Positions 18,105-27,791 of a DNA stretch of 64,000 nt are shown one piece after another. This DNA comes from Helicobacter labetoulli. Its GTDB lineage: Bacteria > Campylobacterota > Campylobacteria > Campylobacterales > Helicobacteraceae. A program made the translations under genes and the position numbers. Under the pieces are notes generated by a model. It did no database searches. It was not told the DNA's origin and saw only the letters and a program-made list of their open reading frames with translations. The stretch covers positions 1 through 64,000 of the forward strand of contig NZ_QXJF01000008.1 of the NCBI RefSeq assembly GCF_003670275.1, given 5' to 3'. How positions within the stretch are numbered: position 1 is the stretch's first letter; each line of letters begins with the position of its first letter.

Positions 18105-18590
18105 ATGGAAAATACGACAACTTGGCTAGAACTCCACGAGTTTATTAAGCTCTCTGGGCTTGATGAAACAAAGATTATGGATTTGATTAATGATGGGAGC
18201 ATAAAAAGCAAGGAGGAAGAAAATAAGATTTTTGTTGATGCGACTTCTGGGACTTCCGCTCTTGTGAAAAAAGTAGAATCTGGGCTCGTGTCGGCTGATA
18301 TGAATGGCAAGGAGCTTGATCCTGTCTTTGTAGAAAAGACAATCTCTACTATTCTTGGGCTACACGACAAGGTAATTGCGGCAAAAGATGAAACAATCAG
18401 TGCATTTAAAAATGAAAACTCATTTTTAAAAGATGCCCTTATTTCTATGCAAGAAGTCTATGATGATGATAAAAAGACAATGGAGACTTTGCGTTTGGAA
18501 TTAGAGCATTCAAGGGAAGAAATTGAATTTATGAAACGCAAATACCGCCTAATGTGGGGCAAAGTCTCCAATATGACAGAGACAAAATGA
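18105..18590 (+). CDS. DUF3972-like coiled-coil protein
   Basis: 161 residues. An N-terminal MerR-like helix pair (TWLELHEFIKLSGLDETKIMDLINDGSI) is followed by a long coiled coil (about 90-155: heptads in LHDKVIAAKDETISAFKNENSFLKDALISMQEVYDDDKKTMETLRLELEHSREEIEFMKRKY). Conserved between purE and glyQ in Campylobacterota; function unknown. Its stop overlaps the next start (ATGA), implying coupled translation. Confidence 0.8.
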   Translation: MENTTTWLELHEFIKLSGLDETKIMDLINDGSIKSKEEENKIFVDATSGTSALVKKVESGLVSADMNGKELDPVFVEKTISTILGLHDKVIAAKDETISAFKNENSFLKDALISMQEVYDDDKKTMETLRLELEHSREEIEFMKRKYRLMWGKVSNMTETK

Positions 18591-19540
18591 TAGCACAAGA
18601 GATGTGTTTTGACTGCTTACAAAGGCAGATTAAAAACTTTTCAAAAATGCTTCCAACGCATAATTTACAACCCTTGCAAGAATGCGTTGAAAAAAAACTT
18701 TCATCTCTTAAACAAAGCTATATCACACCAAATAAGCAAGATAATCTTCTCACACCCCCACAAATTGCTATTGATATTTATAAAGATTTATCCACCACGC
18801 TACAAAATGATGACCCATACGCACACATCAAGCAAGAGAGCATACAAAAAGCCTTTCATATCTGCCAAGAGCTTATCTCACGCTACCCTGCCCCAAAGCT
18901 TGAGCCAACAATACATAATGAAAAAATAGTATGGGGTGAAGATTCTATCTTTGCTCGGCTAGATTGGGCAGTTAGAATGGCTATTTTAGGCAATGTTATT
19001 GACTATGGCTCACAGCATAACTTTAGCTTTGCTAAGGCAGATTTTGACTTTGAATCTTTGAGCTTTGGCGTGTATGATATGCAGCCTTTTATCTCAAAGC
19101 TAGAGCGTGCTAAAAGTCTTTTATATATTGCGGATAATGCGGGGGAAAATATCTTTGATACTCTGCTTATTGCCACGCTTAAAGCTATTTATCCACATCT
19201 TAGCATAAGCTATGCGGTGCGTGGCAGGGCGATTATCAATGATTTGACACTACAGGATATGCTCCACCCTCTAGCACAGCCTTTGGCAGAATCTTGTGAA
19301 GTTTTAAGCTCTGGTGTGAGAAGTCCGGGCTTTGTCTATGCTGATGCGAATAGCCAAACTCAACAGCTCTATGACCGCACAGATATGATTCTAGCCAAAG
19401 GTATGGGGAATTTTGAATGTTTAGAATCTTATAAAGATAAACGACTTTTTTTGCTTTTTAAGATTAAATGCGATGTTGTGGCAAAGTTTTGCAACAAAGC
19501 CAAAGGCACAATGATGTTTTTACATAACACAAAGGAGTAA
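18587..19540 (+). CDS. DUF89/ARMT1-family damage-control phosphatase-like protein
   Basis: 317 residues from the ATG at 18587, which overlaps the upstream stop. Features of the family are the N-terminal CFDCLQRQ (Cys pair), the metal/substrate motif [16 protein letters not shown], the DxxxPGFVYAD-like stretch [13 protein letters not shown], and [13 protein letters not shown]89 proteins are metal-dependent phosphatases thought to remove damaged phosphometabolites; substrate here unknown. The gene ends just before glyQ. Confidence 0.85.
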   Translation: MIAQEMCFDCLQRQIKNFSKMLPTHNLQPLQECVEKKLSSLKQSYITPNKQDNLLTPPQIAIDIYKDLSTTLQNDDPYAHIKQESIQKAFHICQELISRYPAPKLEPTIHNEKIVWGEDSIFARLDWAVRMAILGNVIDYGSQHNFSFAKADFDFESLSFGVYDMQPFISKLERAKSLLYIADNAGENIFDTLLIATLKAIYPHLSISYAVRGRAIINDLTLQDMLHPLAQPLAESCEVLSSGVRSPGFVYADANSQTQQLYDRTDMILAKGMGNFECLESYKDKRLFLLFKIKCDVVAKFCNKAKGTMMFLHNTKE

Positions 19541-19541
19541 T

Positions 19542-20429
19542 ATGCTTAGTTTTTCAGATATTTTATTACAATTGCAGGAGTTTTGGAAAAATCAAGGTTG
19601 CCTTATCGTGCAGCCCTATGATATTCCAGCAGGTGCGGGGACTTTTCACCCTGCTACTTTGCTAAGAAGTTTGGATTCAAAGCCTTGGAGCGTAGCTTAT
19701 GTCGCACCCTCTCGCCGTCCTACAGATGGACGATACGGAGAGAATCCAAACCGCTTAGGAAGCTACTATCAATTTCAAGTACTCATTAAACCAAGTCCAG
19801 ATAATATACAAGAGCTATATTTGCGTAGTCTTGAATCTTTGGGGCTAGATATTAAATCTCACGATGTGCGTTTTGTAGAAGACAATTGGGAATCCCCAAC
19901 ACTTGGAGCGTGGGGGTTAGGCTGGGAAGTATGGCTTGATGGTATGGAAGTAACGCAATTTACATATTTTCAGCAAGTAGGCGGTATCCCCTGTCGCCCA
20001 GTGGCGGTGGAGATTACCTATGGTGTGGAAAGACTAGCGATGTATATTCAAGGTAAGGAAAATATTTTTGACATTGTGTGGAACAATAATCCGCCAATGC
20101 TCTATGCCGATGTGCATTTGCAAGGGGAATATGAGTTTTCAAAATATCACTTTGAAGTGGCAGATACGCAAATGCTTTGTAGCATTTTTAATCAATACGC
20201 TAATGAAGTCAAAAACTGCTTGGAGCAGAAAATCCCCCTTGTGGCTTATGACTACACAATGCTTGCAAGCCATTGCTTTAATGTGCTTGATGCGAGAAAG
20301 GCTATCTCTGTGGCTCAAAGACAAAACTACATTTTGCAAATCCGCGAACTCGCTAAATCCTGTGCCTTACTTTACAAAGAAATGGAAAATGAGAGAGAGC
20401 ATAGAATCACAAAGGCAAAAGGGCTATAA
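19542..20429 (+). CDS. glyQ: Glycyl-tRNA synthetase alpha subunit
   Basis: Catalytic subunit of the alpha2beta2 bacterial GlyRS. 295 residues, usual length, with [29 protein letters not shown], the motif [20 protein letters not shown] and [31 protein letters not shown]. The beta subunit (glyS) is not in the window. AAAGGAG upstream of the ATG; the stop shares a base with the start of the next gene. Confidence 0.98.
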   Translation: MLSFSDILLQLQEFWKNQGCLIVQPYDIPAGAGTFHPATLLRSLDSKPWSVAYVAPSRRPTDGRYGENPNRLGSYYQFQVLIKPSPDNIQELYLRSLESLGLDIKSHDVRFVEDNWESPTLGAWGLGWEVWLDGMEVTQFTYFQQVGGIPCRPVAVEITYGVERLAMYIQGKENIFDIVWNNNPPMLYADVHLQGEYEFSKYHFEVADTQMLCSIFNQYANEVKNCLEQKIPLVAYDYTMLASHCFNVLDARKAISVAQRQNYILQIRELAKSCALLYKEMENEREHRITKAKGL

Positions 20430-22612
20430 TGCGTTTTATCATTGCTTTTTTTCTTACTTTTAGCACCTTTACACATCTGCTTTATGCGGAAAATCTCGTG
20501 CGGGATTTTGAGCTTTACAAGCTTAATTATGGCGATAAAAACGCACCGACTTTATTGCTTATGGGCGGGATTCACGGCGATGAACCCGGGGCGTATTATT
20601 CCACAGATTTATTTTTGCGACATTATAAGATAACAAAGGGGAGCGTGTGGGTTGTACCTGTGGTGAATCCGCACGGAATGTTTGCCAATATGCGTGGCGT
20701 GTATGGCGATATGAATCGCAAGTTTGCTGCTTTGAGCCACAATGACCCAGATTATGAGAGTATCCAAAAAATTAAAAAGCTCCTTGCCAACCCGGAAATT
20801 GACATCTCTATGCACTTGCACGATGGGAGTGGATATTGGCGTCCAAAGTATGAAAGCAATCTTTTAAATCCACGCAAATGGGGAAACTGCTCCGTTGTAG
20901 ATCAAATACGCATTGATACAAAATATGGAGAACTTGAATCTTATGTCGCACAAATGGTGGCTGATATTAATCTGCGGATTTTAAATCCCATTCATCGCTT
21001 CCACGTGCATAATACCCAAACAAAAGCCAAAAATGATGTTGGGCAACTCAAAGCTCTCACTTTCTTTTCACTCTCCTTAAATAAACCCGCCCTTACAAAT
21101 GAGACAAGCAAAGAGCTTGATGTGCCAACGCGTGTGTTTTATCATCTTTTAGCTATTGAATCTTTACTAGGACAGCTAGGCATTGTGTTTGAACGGGATT
21201 TTGAGCTTAATGTCGCCAATGTCAAAGCACTGCTTAGTACGCAGAATCTATATGCAAAAATTGAAGATTCTATTTTTTTACCACTAGATTCTTTAAGAGC
21301 AAATCTTACATACTTTCCATTGCCAAAGCAAAATAGTCTCAAACAGCTAAAGATTGAAAGCCCAACCTATCTGCTCGGCATAGTCCCTAGCAAAAATGGC
21401 AATGTAAATTTACAATATGGCTCACGCAAACTCAGCACACTCACTCCACAATGGTATGACTTTGAACATTCGCTTCAAAATGTGAATCTTAAAGTTGATG
21501 GAAAGCTAAAATCTGTACCAATAGGCTCAATCATCTATGCAGAGCAAGATGTAGAATTTGAGCCTATGAAACATCATAGAGTAAATGCCATTGGCTATGT
21601 CAAACCCAACGATAACAATCCATTGCCCGATGAAAGCGGTATAAAAATCTCCAAAAAAGACTTTAAACCCCAATATAGCCTTGATACAACATCATTACAT
21701 TTTCGTGCGGAGTTCTATCGCGATAATGCCTTTAGCGGTATGATTATCATCTCTTTTGCTAAGCCCAAAGAGGTTAAAGCCCCATCTTATCATCAAGTGC
21801 ATTACACTCCAGCACCCACATCAAAAACCTTGCAAAAAGATAAAAATACGCAACTTGCCACAGCACAATCCAAACAAGCAGATTCACACAAAGAGCCACA
21901 GCAAACAGCTCCTGCCAAAGCACCCACACCAAACTCCATACCAACAGATACAAACAAGCATAAAGATAAGTCAAAAACTCCGCTAGAGTCAAAAGATACT
22001 AAAATAGAATCTTTAGCGACAACCCCTACAATCCTTGCTGTTAAATCAAATCTCGGGCTAAATTTAAGAGCAAAGCCTAGCACAGATTCTGCCATTGTTG
22101 CCAAATTGCCAAAATACACGCAAGTAAAAGTTTTGCAAAAGCAAGGCAAGTGGAGCAAGGTTAGCATAGATTCACTTCCATATATGGCACTTCCACAAAC
22201 ACTTCAAGGCTATGTGATAAGCCAAGCCCTAAGCAACACGCTTTTGCCCCCACAAAAGCAAACTCAACCCAAAATACAAAAAGAGTTACAACCCCAAAAG
22301 CAAGAAGTGCAAGACACCACCCCAAAACAAACACACAATCAAACATTAGATTCTATACAAAACCTATCGCACACAAAAAGAGAATCTTATGCAAAGGTCA
22401 TTGTCAATACTGCTATGATAAGAAGTGAGCCAAATACAAATGCAGCCATTGTTGCCAAAGCACCGATGGGGCGAGAAATGCAGATTCTAGCTTTTGTGGA
22501 GGATAAAGATAAAAAAGAGTGGGCGAAGATTTATTATATATTTGAAGGACAAAGTGGCAAGAGGGAGATTCAAGGCTATGTGGCAAAACGACTTATAAAG
22601 CCTATTCCATAA
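20429..22612 (+). CDS. Secreted M99-family (Csd4-like) carboxypeptidase with two SH3 domains
   Basis: 727 residues. Signal peptide to about residue 20 (FTHLLYA). The N-terminal M99 zinc carboxypeptidase domain has GGIHGDEPG (His49 and Glu52) and LHDGSGYW (His131), spaced exactly like the Csd4 zinc ligands. In H. pylori Csd4, which trims tripeptide stems and sets helical shape, the first ligand is Gln; here it is the canonical His. After residue about 460 come a Pro/Lys/Gln/Thr-rich linker, an SH3-like domain (SNLGLNLRAKPSTDSAIVAKL), another linker and a second SH3-like domain (VNTAMIRSEPNTNAAIVAKAP). This layout indicates a periplasmic cell-wall enzyme with wall-binding modules. Follows glyQ with a one-base overlap. 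Confidence 0.85.
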   Translation: MRFIIAFFLTFSTFTHLLYAENLVRDFELYKLNYGDKNAPTLLLMGGIHGDEPGAYYSTDLFLRHYKITKGSVWVVPVVNPHGMFANMRGVYGDMNRKFAALSHNDPDYESIQKIKKLLANPEIDISMHLHDGSGYWRPKYESNLLNPRKWGNCSVVDQIRIDTKYGELESYVAQMVADINLRILNPIHRFHVHNTQTKAKNDVGQLKALTFFSLSLNKPALTNETSKELDVPTRVFYHLLAIESLLGQLGIVFERDFELNVANVKALLSTQNLYAKIEDSIFLPLDSLRANLTYFPLPKQNSLKQLKIESPTYLLGIVPSKNGNVNLQYGSRKLSTLTPQWYDFEHSLQNVNLKVDGKLKSVPIGSIIYAEQDVEFEPMKHHRVNAIGYVKPNDNNPLPDESGIKISKKDFKPQYSLDTTSLHFRAEFYRDNAFSGMIIISFAKPKEVKAPSYHQVHYTPAPTSKTLQKDKNTQLATAQSKQADSHKEPQQTAPAKAPTPNSIPTDTNKHKDKSKTPLESKDTKIESLATTPTILAVKSNLGLNLRAKPSTDSAIVAKLPKYTQVKVLQKQGKWSKVSIDSLPYMALPQTLQGYVISQALSNTLLPPQKQTQPKIQKELQPQKQEVQDTTPKQTHNQTLDSIQNLSHTKRESYAKVIVNTAMIRSEPNTNAAIVAKAPMGREMQILAFVEDKDKKEWAKIYYIFEGQSGKREIQGYVAKRLIKPIP

Positions 22613-22622
22613 GGATAAAAGT

Positions 22623-23309
22623 ATGGATTTTATCATTAATGAAGATACTTTTTTGATTTCTGATAGTCATTTTGGACATAAAGCAGTGCTACAAAGAGAG
22701 CCTTCGCGTCTAAAAAGTGCTAGAGCAAATGGCTATGATGATTTTTATGCTTTTCATAAAGACTTGTGGAATAAAGCCGTTGGCAAAAAGGATAGAATCT
22801 TGCATTTGGGGGATTTGTATTATCCGGGTGGGTTTGATTACCTAAAAGGACTGCGTGGCAAAAAGCAGCTTATCATCGGCAATAATGATGTGAAGCGATT
22901 TACCAAACTCAAAACGCTTAAAAATTGGCAAGTGCAAAAAGGCTTAAACTTGCAGATTCCACAAGAGAAGGCAATACGCAAAAAACTCTATGAAAAATTT
23001 GGCAAAATGATGATAAAAGATGATATTTATCTTAATGCCATTATTGTTGATTGTAACAAGGAGCGGATTATGTTTTCACACTTTCCTGTTTTTCACCGCA
23101 AGGCTCACGATAGATTTGCCAAAAGTAGAGAAATCCTAGATACGCTTTTTGCCTTAGCAGATTGTAGCTTAAATATCCACGGACACATTCATTCACGCGA
23201 TACCAACCATTCCTTTTGCTTTAATGTTAGCTGTGAGCGTTTGGGTTATGAGCCAAAGACCTTGGGCGAGATTCTAAGATTGTGGCGTGAGAGAAATAGA
23301 ATTGAGTGA
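22623..23309 (+). CDS. Calcineurin-like metallophosphoesterase
   Basis: 228 residues with the five metallophosphoesterase motifs: ISDSHFGH, LHLGDLYY, GNNDVKR, SHFPVF and NIHGHIHSRD. Similar proteins accompany core genes in Campylobacter. Substrate unknown. Ten bases after the M99 gene, with AAGGATAAAAG as ribosome site; probably co-transcribed with it and rnr. Confidence 0.88.
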   Translation: MDFIINEDTFLISDSHFGHKAVLQREPSRLKSARANGYDDFYAFHKDLWNKAVGKKDRILHLGDLYYPGGFDYLKGLRGKKQLIIGNNDVKRFTKLKTLKNWQVQKGLNLQIPQEKAIRKKLYEKFGKMMIKDDIYLNAIIVDCNKERIMFSHFPVFHRKAHDRFAKSREILDTLFALADCSLNIHGHIHSRDTNHSFCFNVSCERLGYEPKTLGEILRLWRERNRIE

Positions 23310-23333
23310 AAAATAGAATCTAAAAGGTAGGTA

Positions 23334-25361
23334 ATGGTTTATTTTTACGCACTTATCGCCAATGGCACAAAGCAGATTCCAAAGTCATTTCACAATGCTT
23401 TTGTCAAATTACAAGAATACAATGTCCTTAAAACACAAGGGCATATCCACAAGCTTAAGAGTGATTTTATCATAGGCAGTGTGGATATTTCACAAAGTGG
23501 CAAGGTTTTTTTAAAAAGTTTCAAAGACACGGATTGCACGGATTTTATACTTGAAAAAGGCAAATTTTATAAACTCAAAAAGGGTGATATTATCCTTGCC
23601 AAAAGGGGTAAATCAAAAAACAAAGGGCAAAAGGGCAAAATAAAACAAAAAGCAAATCTTATCACACTCCTATACGCTACAAAGCCCTATGCTATTGCTG
23701 TGCTTGTAATGAAAAAGGGACAGATTCTAGCCCTAGAGCTAGAATCTAGAGGAAAAAAGGGGCGTTACCTTGAGTTAAAACTCTCACAAAAATCACTCAA
23801 AGCCCTGCCTAAGCATTGTGTAGTCAAGGTGGAAGTGGCAAGTGGCAATATTGTAGAGGTTTTTGGTGTGCTAGAAGATGCAAGCATTGATGAAAAAATC
23901 GCCCTAAGCACCTATAATCGCCTCTATGATTTTAGCCATAGCTCTAATGAATTTGCCCTATCTTTTGGCAATGAAGTGCATAAGGATATGTATCCCAATC
24001 GTGTAGATTTAAGCCATCTGCCCTTTTGTGTGATAGACCCCATTGATGCAAAAGATCACGATGATGCGATTTATTTTGATGCAAACTCACGCACACTCTA
24101 TGTGGCAATAGCCGATGTAAGCGAGTATGTGAGCTTTCAAAGTGAGCTTGATAAGGAGGCTAAAAAAAGGGGCTTTAGCTTGTATTTTCCACATAAGGTT
24201 TTGCCAATGCTACCTTTTGCCCTAAGCAGTGGAATCTGCTCTTTAAAGCAAAATGCTCTGCGTTTGGCAATGGTGTGGGAGATAAGCTTAAGCACAAAAG
24301 CGGAAGTCAAAAAGAGCAGACTTTTTGAAGCCCTTATCCGCTCACACGCTAATGTAAGCTATGAAGACATAGAATCTTTTTTATACAATAAGCCCACATC
24401 GCTGCCAGATTCTATCACGCAATGGCTCAAGGCTTATGTGCCATTTGTGAAAAAATGTAGAAAAAATCGCTTAAACTTGGGCTTTGATTTTACAAGCAAT
24501 GAAATAAAGCTAGAGCTTAATGAATCTGCGGAAATTGTCTCGTGGCATAGAAGTAGCCAAACCCTAGCTCATAGCATTATTGAAGAATCTATGCTTTTGG
24601 CGAATGTGGAGAGTGCCAAAATGCTAGATTCAGGTATTTTTAGAATCCACCCTCCGCCAAAACTAGAGCGGATAGATGAGCTAATGTGGAAGCTAGAATC
24701 TATGGGTTATGAAGTGCCAAAAACACAAGATATACATACGCTCATCACGCAGATTCAAGCCCAAGCAGAGAAACAAGATAAAGCCAAAATATCTCACAAT
24801 GAAAATCAAAGAGAAATTGTAGATGCTCAAATTATCAAATCTCTAAGCAAGGCTACTTATAGCTCAAAGCCTTTGGCTCATTTTGGCTTAGGCTTTGAAT
24901 CTTACACACATTTTACTTCGCCTATCCGCCGATATAGCGACCTTTTTGTTCATAGAATCTTAAAAGCAATTTTGCATAAAGATAAGCATTTACCCTTTTT
25001 ACTTGAATCTTGCAACGCCATCGCACAAGAGCTTAATCTCAAAGAAAAGCAAATAAGCCAAATTGAGCTATATTTTTATCATCTCAAAATGCTACGATAT
25101 GCTAAAAAACTTTTAGATAAACAACCTTTGATATGTAAGATTCTTGTCAATAGCAGTGAAGAAGAGGGCATAGCACTTGATGTCATTCCACAGGCAAAAA
25201 TCACGCTTGATAGATTTCTGCCTCGCTTTAGTATAGCTGAAGTGGAGGTAGAAGAAGTGGATTTACTCTCTATGAGTATTTATGCAAAGGTGCTAGATTC
25301 ACAAACGCAAGACTTTATATCACATAAATGCACTAAAAAATCGCACAAAGGAAAAAAATGA
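23334..25361 (+). CDS. rnr: Ribonuclease R (RNB-family 3'-5' exoribonuclease)
   Basis: 675 residues. The RNB catalytic domain carries the metal-binding signature CVIDPIDAKDHDDAIYFD and later HFTSPIRRYSDLFVHRIL. RNase R degrades structured RNA and takes part in rRNA and mRNA turnover. N-terminal cold-shock-like part present; the C-terminal S1 region is short and ends in a basic tail (HKCTKKSHKGKK). Overlaps holA by 4 bases. An exact 9-bp inverted pair AGATTCTAG/CTAGAATCT sits inside it at 23722-23747. Confidence 0.95.
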   Translation: MVYFYALIANGTKQIPKSFHNAFVKLQEYNVLKTQGHIHKLKSDFIIGSVDISQSGKVFLKSFKDTDCTDFILEKGKFYKLKKGDIILAKRGKSKNKGQKGKIKQKANLITLLYATKPYAIAVLVMKKGQILALELESRGKKGRYLELKLSQKSLKALPKHCVVKVEVASGNIVEVFGVLEDASIDEKIALSTYNRLYDFSHSSNEFALSFGNEVHKDMYPNRVDLSHLPFCVIDPIDAKDHDDAIYFDANSRTLYVAIADVSEYVSFQSELDKEAKKRGFSLYFPHKVLPMLPFALSSGICSLKQNALRLAMVWEISLSTKAEVKKSRLFEALIRSHANVSYEDIESFLYNKPTSLPDSITQWLKAYVPFVKKCRKNRLNLGFDFTSNEIKLELNESAEIVSWHRSSQTLAHSIIEESMLLANVESAKMLDSGIFRIHPPPKLERIDELMWKLESMGYEVPKTQDIHTLITQIQAQAEKQDKAKISHNENQREIVDAQIIKSLSKATYSSKPLAHFGLGFESYTHFTSPIRRYSDLFVHRILKAILHKDKHLPFLLESCNAIAQELNLKEKQISQIELYFYHLKMLRYAKKLLDKQPLICKILVNSSEEEGIALDVIPQAKITLDRFLPRFSIAEVEVEEVDLLSMSIYAKVLDSQTQDFISHKCTKKSHKGKK

Positions 25362-26359
25362 ATAAAGCTCAGCTTGATATGCTATTAAGACAGAATCCGC
25401 CCCGTGCGAGTTTTTTATATGGGGATAGCTTTATGGTAGGCTATTATAGTAGAAAGATTGCCAATGCTCTGCAAAGTGAAGAGAAAAATACCTTTTACTT
25501 TGATGAATATAATAGTGTCAATATTAACACACTCCTTTCACAAGGCTCACTTTTTGGCACAAGCTCCCTTGTAGTGCTAAAGCTCAATCACAAGCTACCC
25601 AAAGCCGACATTGAGCTATTCTTACACTCACTATGTGCAAATACTCACAATGCGTTGATTGTAGAATACCATCAGGCACAAAATAAATCTAGTGGCGATT
25701 ATATGCGTGATTGCAAGAGTATTGTGGGGTATTTTCATCAACCCAAAATGCCAAAAGATAGCATTGTTGAAGTGCGATTTTTTGAGCCAAATATGAAAGA
25801 GCGTATGGGCTTTTTGCAAGAGAGAAGTAAGGAGCTTGGACTAAAAATAGAATATAGAATCTTAAATCAGATTCTAAGTATGCAAAATAATGACATTACA
25901 TTGGCATTAAATGAGCTAGAGAAATTCACCATTTATGTGGGAAAAAGCATTGATATAAGTGATGTTAATCTGCTGTGTGATGGTGTAGGAAGCTTCAGCA
26001 CAGAAGAGTTGTGCTGTGCGGTTATGGACAAAAAGCCCTTTATCCACATACTTCAAAATATTTATGAAGAGGGGATAAATGAGATTATGATGATTGGGGA
26101 GATTCAGCGATTTTTCTACCAACTCTTTTTGTTTTTTGCTTATGCAAAGAGCTACGGCTCAATCAATGCCAAAGAGATTCTAGGCTACAATCCCCCAACC
26201 CATATCATTGAGCGTTTATCGCGGTATTGCATACGCTTCAAAGAAGCAGAATATATTCAAATTTTTGAGCTACTTTCACTCTGGCGATATGAAGTCAGCA
26301 AGGGTAAATCTAAGCAATCTATGAGTGCTTTAATCAAAATTCAAGAAATGATACGCTAG
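25358..26359 (+). CDS. holA: DNA polymerase III delta subunit
   Basis: Clamp-loader subunit that opens the beta clamp. 333 residues, the usual length, with RASFLYGDSFMVGYYSRKIANAL at the start, LNELEKFTIYVGKSIDISDVN and the C-terminal collar helices. Divergent as HolA usually is, but its position between rnr and rpsF-ssb-rpsR matches H. pylori HP1247. ATG overlaps the rnr stop. Confidence 0.92.
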   Translation: MNKAQLDMLLRQNPPRASFLYGDSFMVGYYSRKIANALQSEEKNTFYFDEYNSVNINTLLSQGSLFGTSSLVVLKLNHKLPKADIELFLHSLCANTHNALIVEYHQAQNKSSGDYMRDCKSIVGYFHQPKMPKDSIVEVRFFEPNMKERMGFLQERSKELGLKIEYRILNQILSMQNNDITLALNELEKFTIYVGKSIDISDVNLLCDGVGSFSTEELCCAVMDKKPFIHILQNIYEEGINEIMMIGEIQRFFYQLFLFFAYAKSYGSINAKEILGYNPPTHIIERLSRYCIRFKEAEYIQIFELLSLWRYEVSKGKSKQSMSALIKIQEMIR

Positions 26360-26362
26360 AAT
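26357..26362 (+). promoter_or_regulatory. Extended -10 (CGCTAGAAT) before rpsF
   Basis: ATACGCTAGAATCCGACC overlaps the holA stop codon and resembles the elements upstream of thrC, purE and porC. The rpsF start is 64 bases downstream; the leader could host autoregulation by S6/S18, but no clear structure was identified. Confidence 0.5.
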
Positions 26363-26425
26363 CCGACCCCTATACCTTGCTCTTTTGTGCTACAAAAGGG
26401 CGGTTACACCAAAAGGAGAGAAAAA

Positions 26426-26848
26426 ATGAAATTCTACGAGACGATGTTTATCCTCAAGCCAACGCTTGTTGAAGAAGAGATTAAAACAAGAATTGAGTTC
26501 TTTAAAGAGGTTATTACAAAAAATAGTGGCGAGATTGAAACCTGTCTTGATATGGGTATGCGAAATCTTGCTTATGAAATCAAGAAAAATAAACGCGGAT
26601 ACTATTTTGTTATCTACTTCAAAGCACAGCCGAGCTTGATTTTAGAGCTTGAGCGAAATTATCGCATTAATGAAGAGGTTTTGCGATTTATTGTGATTAA
26701 ATATGAAAGCAAAAAAGAGCAAAATGCGTGGCAATCACTTGTCAATAAGGCAAATAACAAACCTGAAGCAAAAGCGACAAAGCCTAAAAAAGCCCAAGCA
26801 AAAGAGGAAGCCGCAAAGGCAGATAATGAGGAAACTCCAAAAGCCTGA
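26426..26848 (+). CDS. rpsF: 30S ribosomal protein S6
   Basis: 140 residues from the ATG at 26426 (AAAAGGAGAG upstream), giving [19 protein letters not shown], the conserved S6 start; an earlier in-frame ATG at 26387 would add an unsupported 13-residue leader. A lysine/alanine/glutamate-rich C-terminal extension follows the S6 fold. First gene of the rpsF-ssb-rpsR operon. Confidence 0.98.
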   Translation: MKFYETMFILKPTLVEEEIKTRIEFFKEVITKNSGEIETCLDMGMRNLAYEIKKNKRGYYFVIYFKAQPSLILELERNYRINEEVLRFIVIKYESKKEQNAWQSLVNKANNKPEAKATKPKKAQAKEEAAKADNEETPKA

Positions 26849-26865
26849 TAACAAAAGGATGCTAG

Positions 26866-27399
26866 ATGTATAACAAGGTAATTATGATGGGAAATCTCAC
26901 GCGAGATGTGGAACTACGATACTTGCCTAGCGGAAGTGCTCTAGCAACTATTGGATTAGCAAGTAATAGAAGATTTAAAAAGCAAGATGGCTCACCGGGT
27001 GAAGAAGTGTGCTTTGTTGATGTCAGGCTTTTTGGACGCACTGCAGAGATAGCCAATCAATACCTAAGAAAAGGGAGCAAGATTCTCGTTGAAGGGCGAT
27101 TGAGCTTTGAATCTTGGACCGACCAAAGCGGAGCCAAAAAAAGCAAACATACCATCACGGCTGAAAGTATGCAAATGCTAGATTCTAAATCTTCAGGTGA
27201 AAATGGTGCTTATAGTGAGAATGGTGGCTACAACAATGCCTACACTCAAAATAGTGGATATGAGAATCCAAATGCAGGATACAATAACTCACAAAACTAT
27301 ACTCAACCACAAACTTATGGCGGTGGGAGAGAGGCAGCGGGAGGCTACTCTCAAAATATCCCTGAAATCAATATTGATGATGAAGACCTCCCATTTTAA
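26866..27399 (+). CDS. ssb: Single-stranded DNA-binding protein
   Basis: 177 residues: an OB fold ([37 protein letters not shown]), a Gly/Asn/Tyr/Gln-rich flexible linker, and the acidic tip [11 protein letters not shown] that docks SSB partners such as RecO and Exo I. Between rpsF and rpsR as in many bacteria. Confidence 0.98.
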   Translation: MYNKVIMMGNLTRDVELRYLPSGSALATIGLASNRRFKKQDGSPGEEVCFVDVRLFGRTAEIANQYLRKGSKILVEGRLSFESWTDQSGAKKSKHTITAESMQMLDSKSSGENGAYSENGGYNNAYTQNSGYENPNAGYNNSQNYTQPQTYGGGREAAGGYSQNIPEINIDDEDLPF

Positions 27400-27425
27400 G
27401 CGTAATTTTTAGCAAGGAGACCCAA

Positions 27426-27680
27426 ATGGAAAAGAAAAAATACTCAAAACGATACTGCCGATATACTGAAGCCAAGCTTGAGTTCATTGATTACAAAGAT
27501 GTGGAGATGCTCAAACACTCACTTTCAGAACGATACAAAATTATGCCAAGACGCCTTACAGGTAATACAAAAAAATGGCAAGAGCGTGTAGAAGTAGCTA
27601 TCAAACGCGCAAGACATATGGCACTTATCCCATACATTGTAGATAGAAAAAAGGTTGTTGAGAATCCTTTTAAAATCTAA
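27426..27680 (+). CDS. rpsR: 30S ribosomal protein S18
   Basis: 84 residues; the S18 core ITRRLTG-like segment appears as [33 protein letters not shown]. Binds 16S rRNA with S6 as a heterodimer. Last gene of the operon; a hairpin follows directly. Confidence 0.98.
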   Translation: MEKKKYSKRYCRYTEAKLEFIDYKDVEMLKHSLSERYKIMPRRLTGNTKKWQERVEVAIKRARHMALIPYIVDRKKVVENPFKI

Positions 27681-27683
27681 TCT

Positions 27684-27705
27684 TATGTCGCTTTTTTGCG
27701 ACATA
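27684..27705 (+). terminator. Hairpin after rpsR
   Basis: TATGTCGC at 27684-27691 and GCGACATA at 27698-27705 form a perfect 8-bp stem with a six-T loop, directly after rpsR. There is no U-run on the 3' side, so termination strength is uncertain; it could instead stabilise the mRNA end. Confidence 0.5.
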
Positions 27706-27791
27706 CTCCATAGCCTCTATAAATTTAGCTTTCTCTTATCCCATTAGGCTTATAATACCTGCTTTTATTCCCTTAGATTCTAGGTTTAGCA

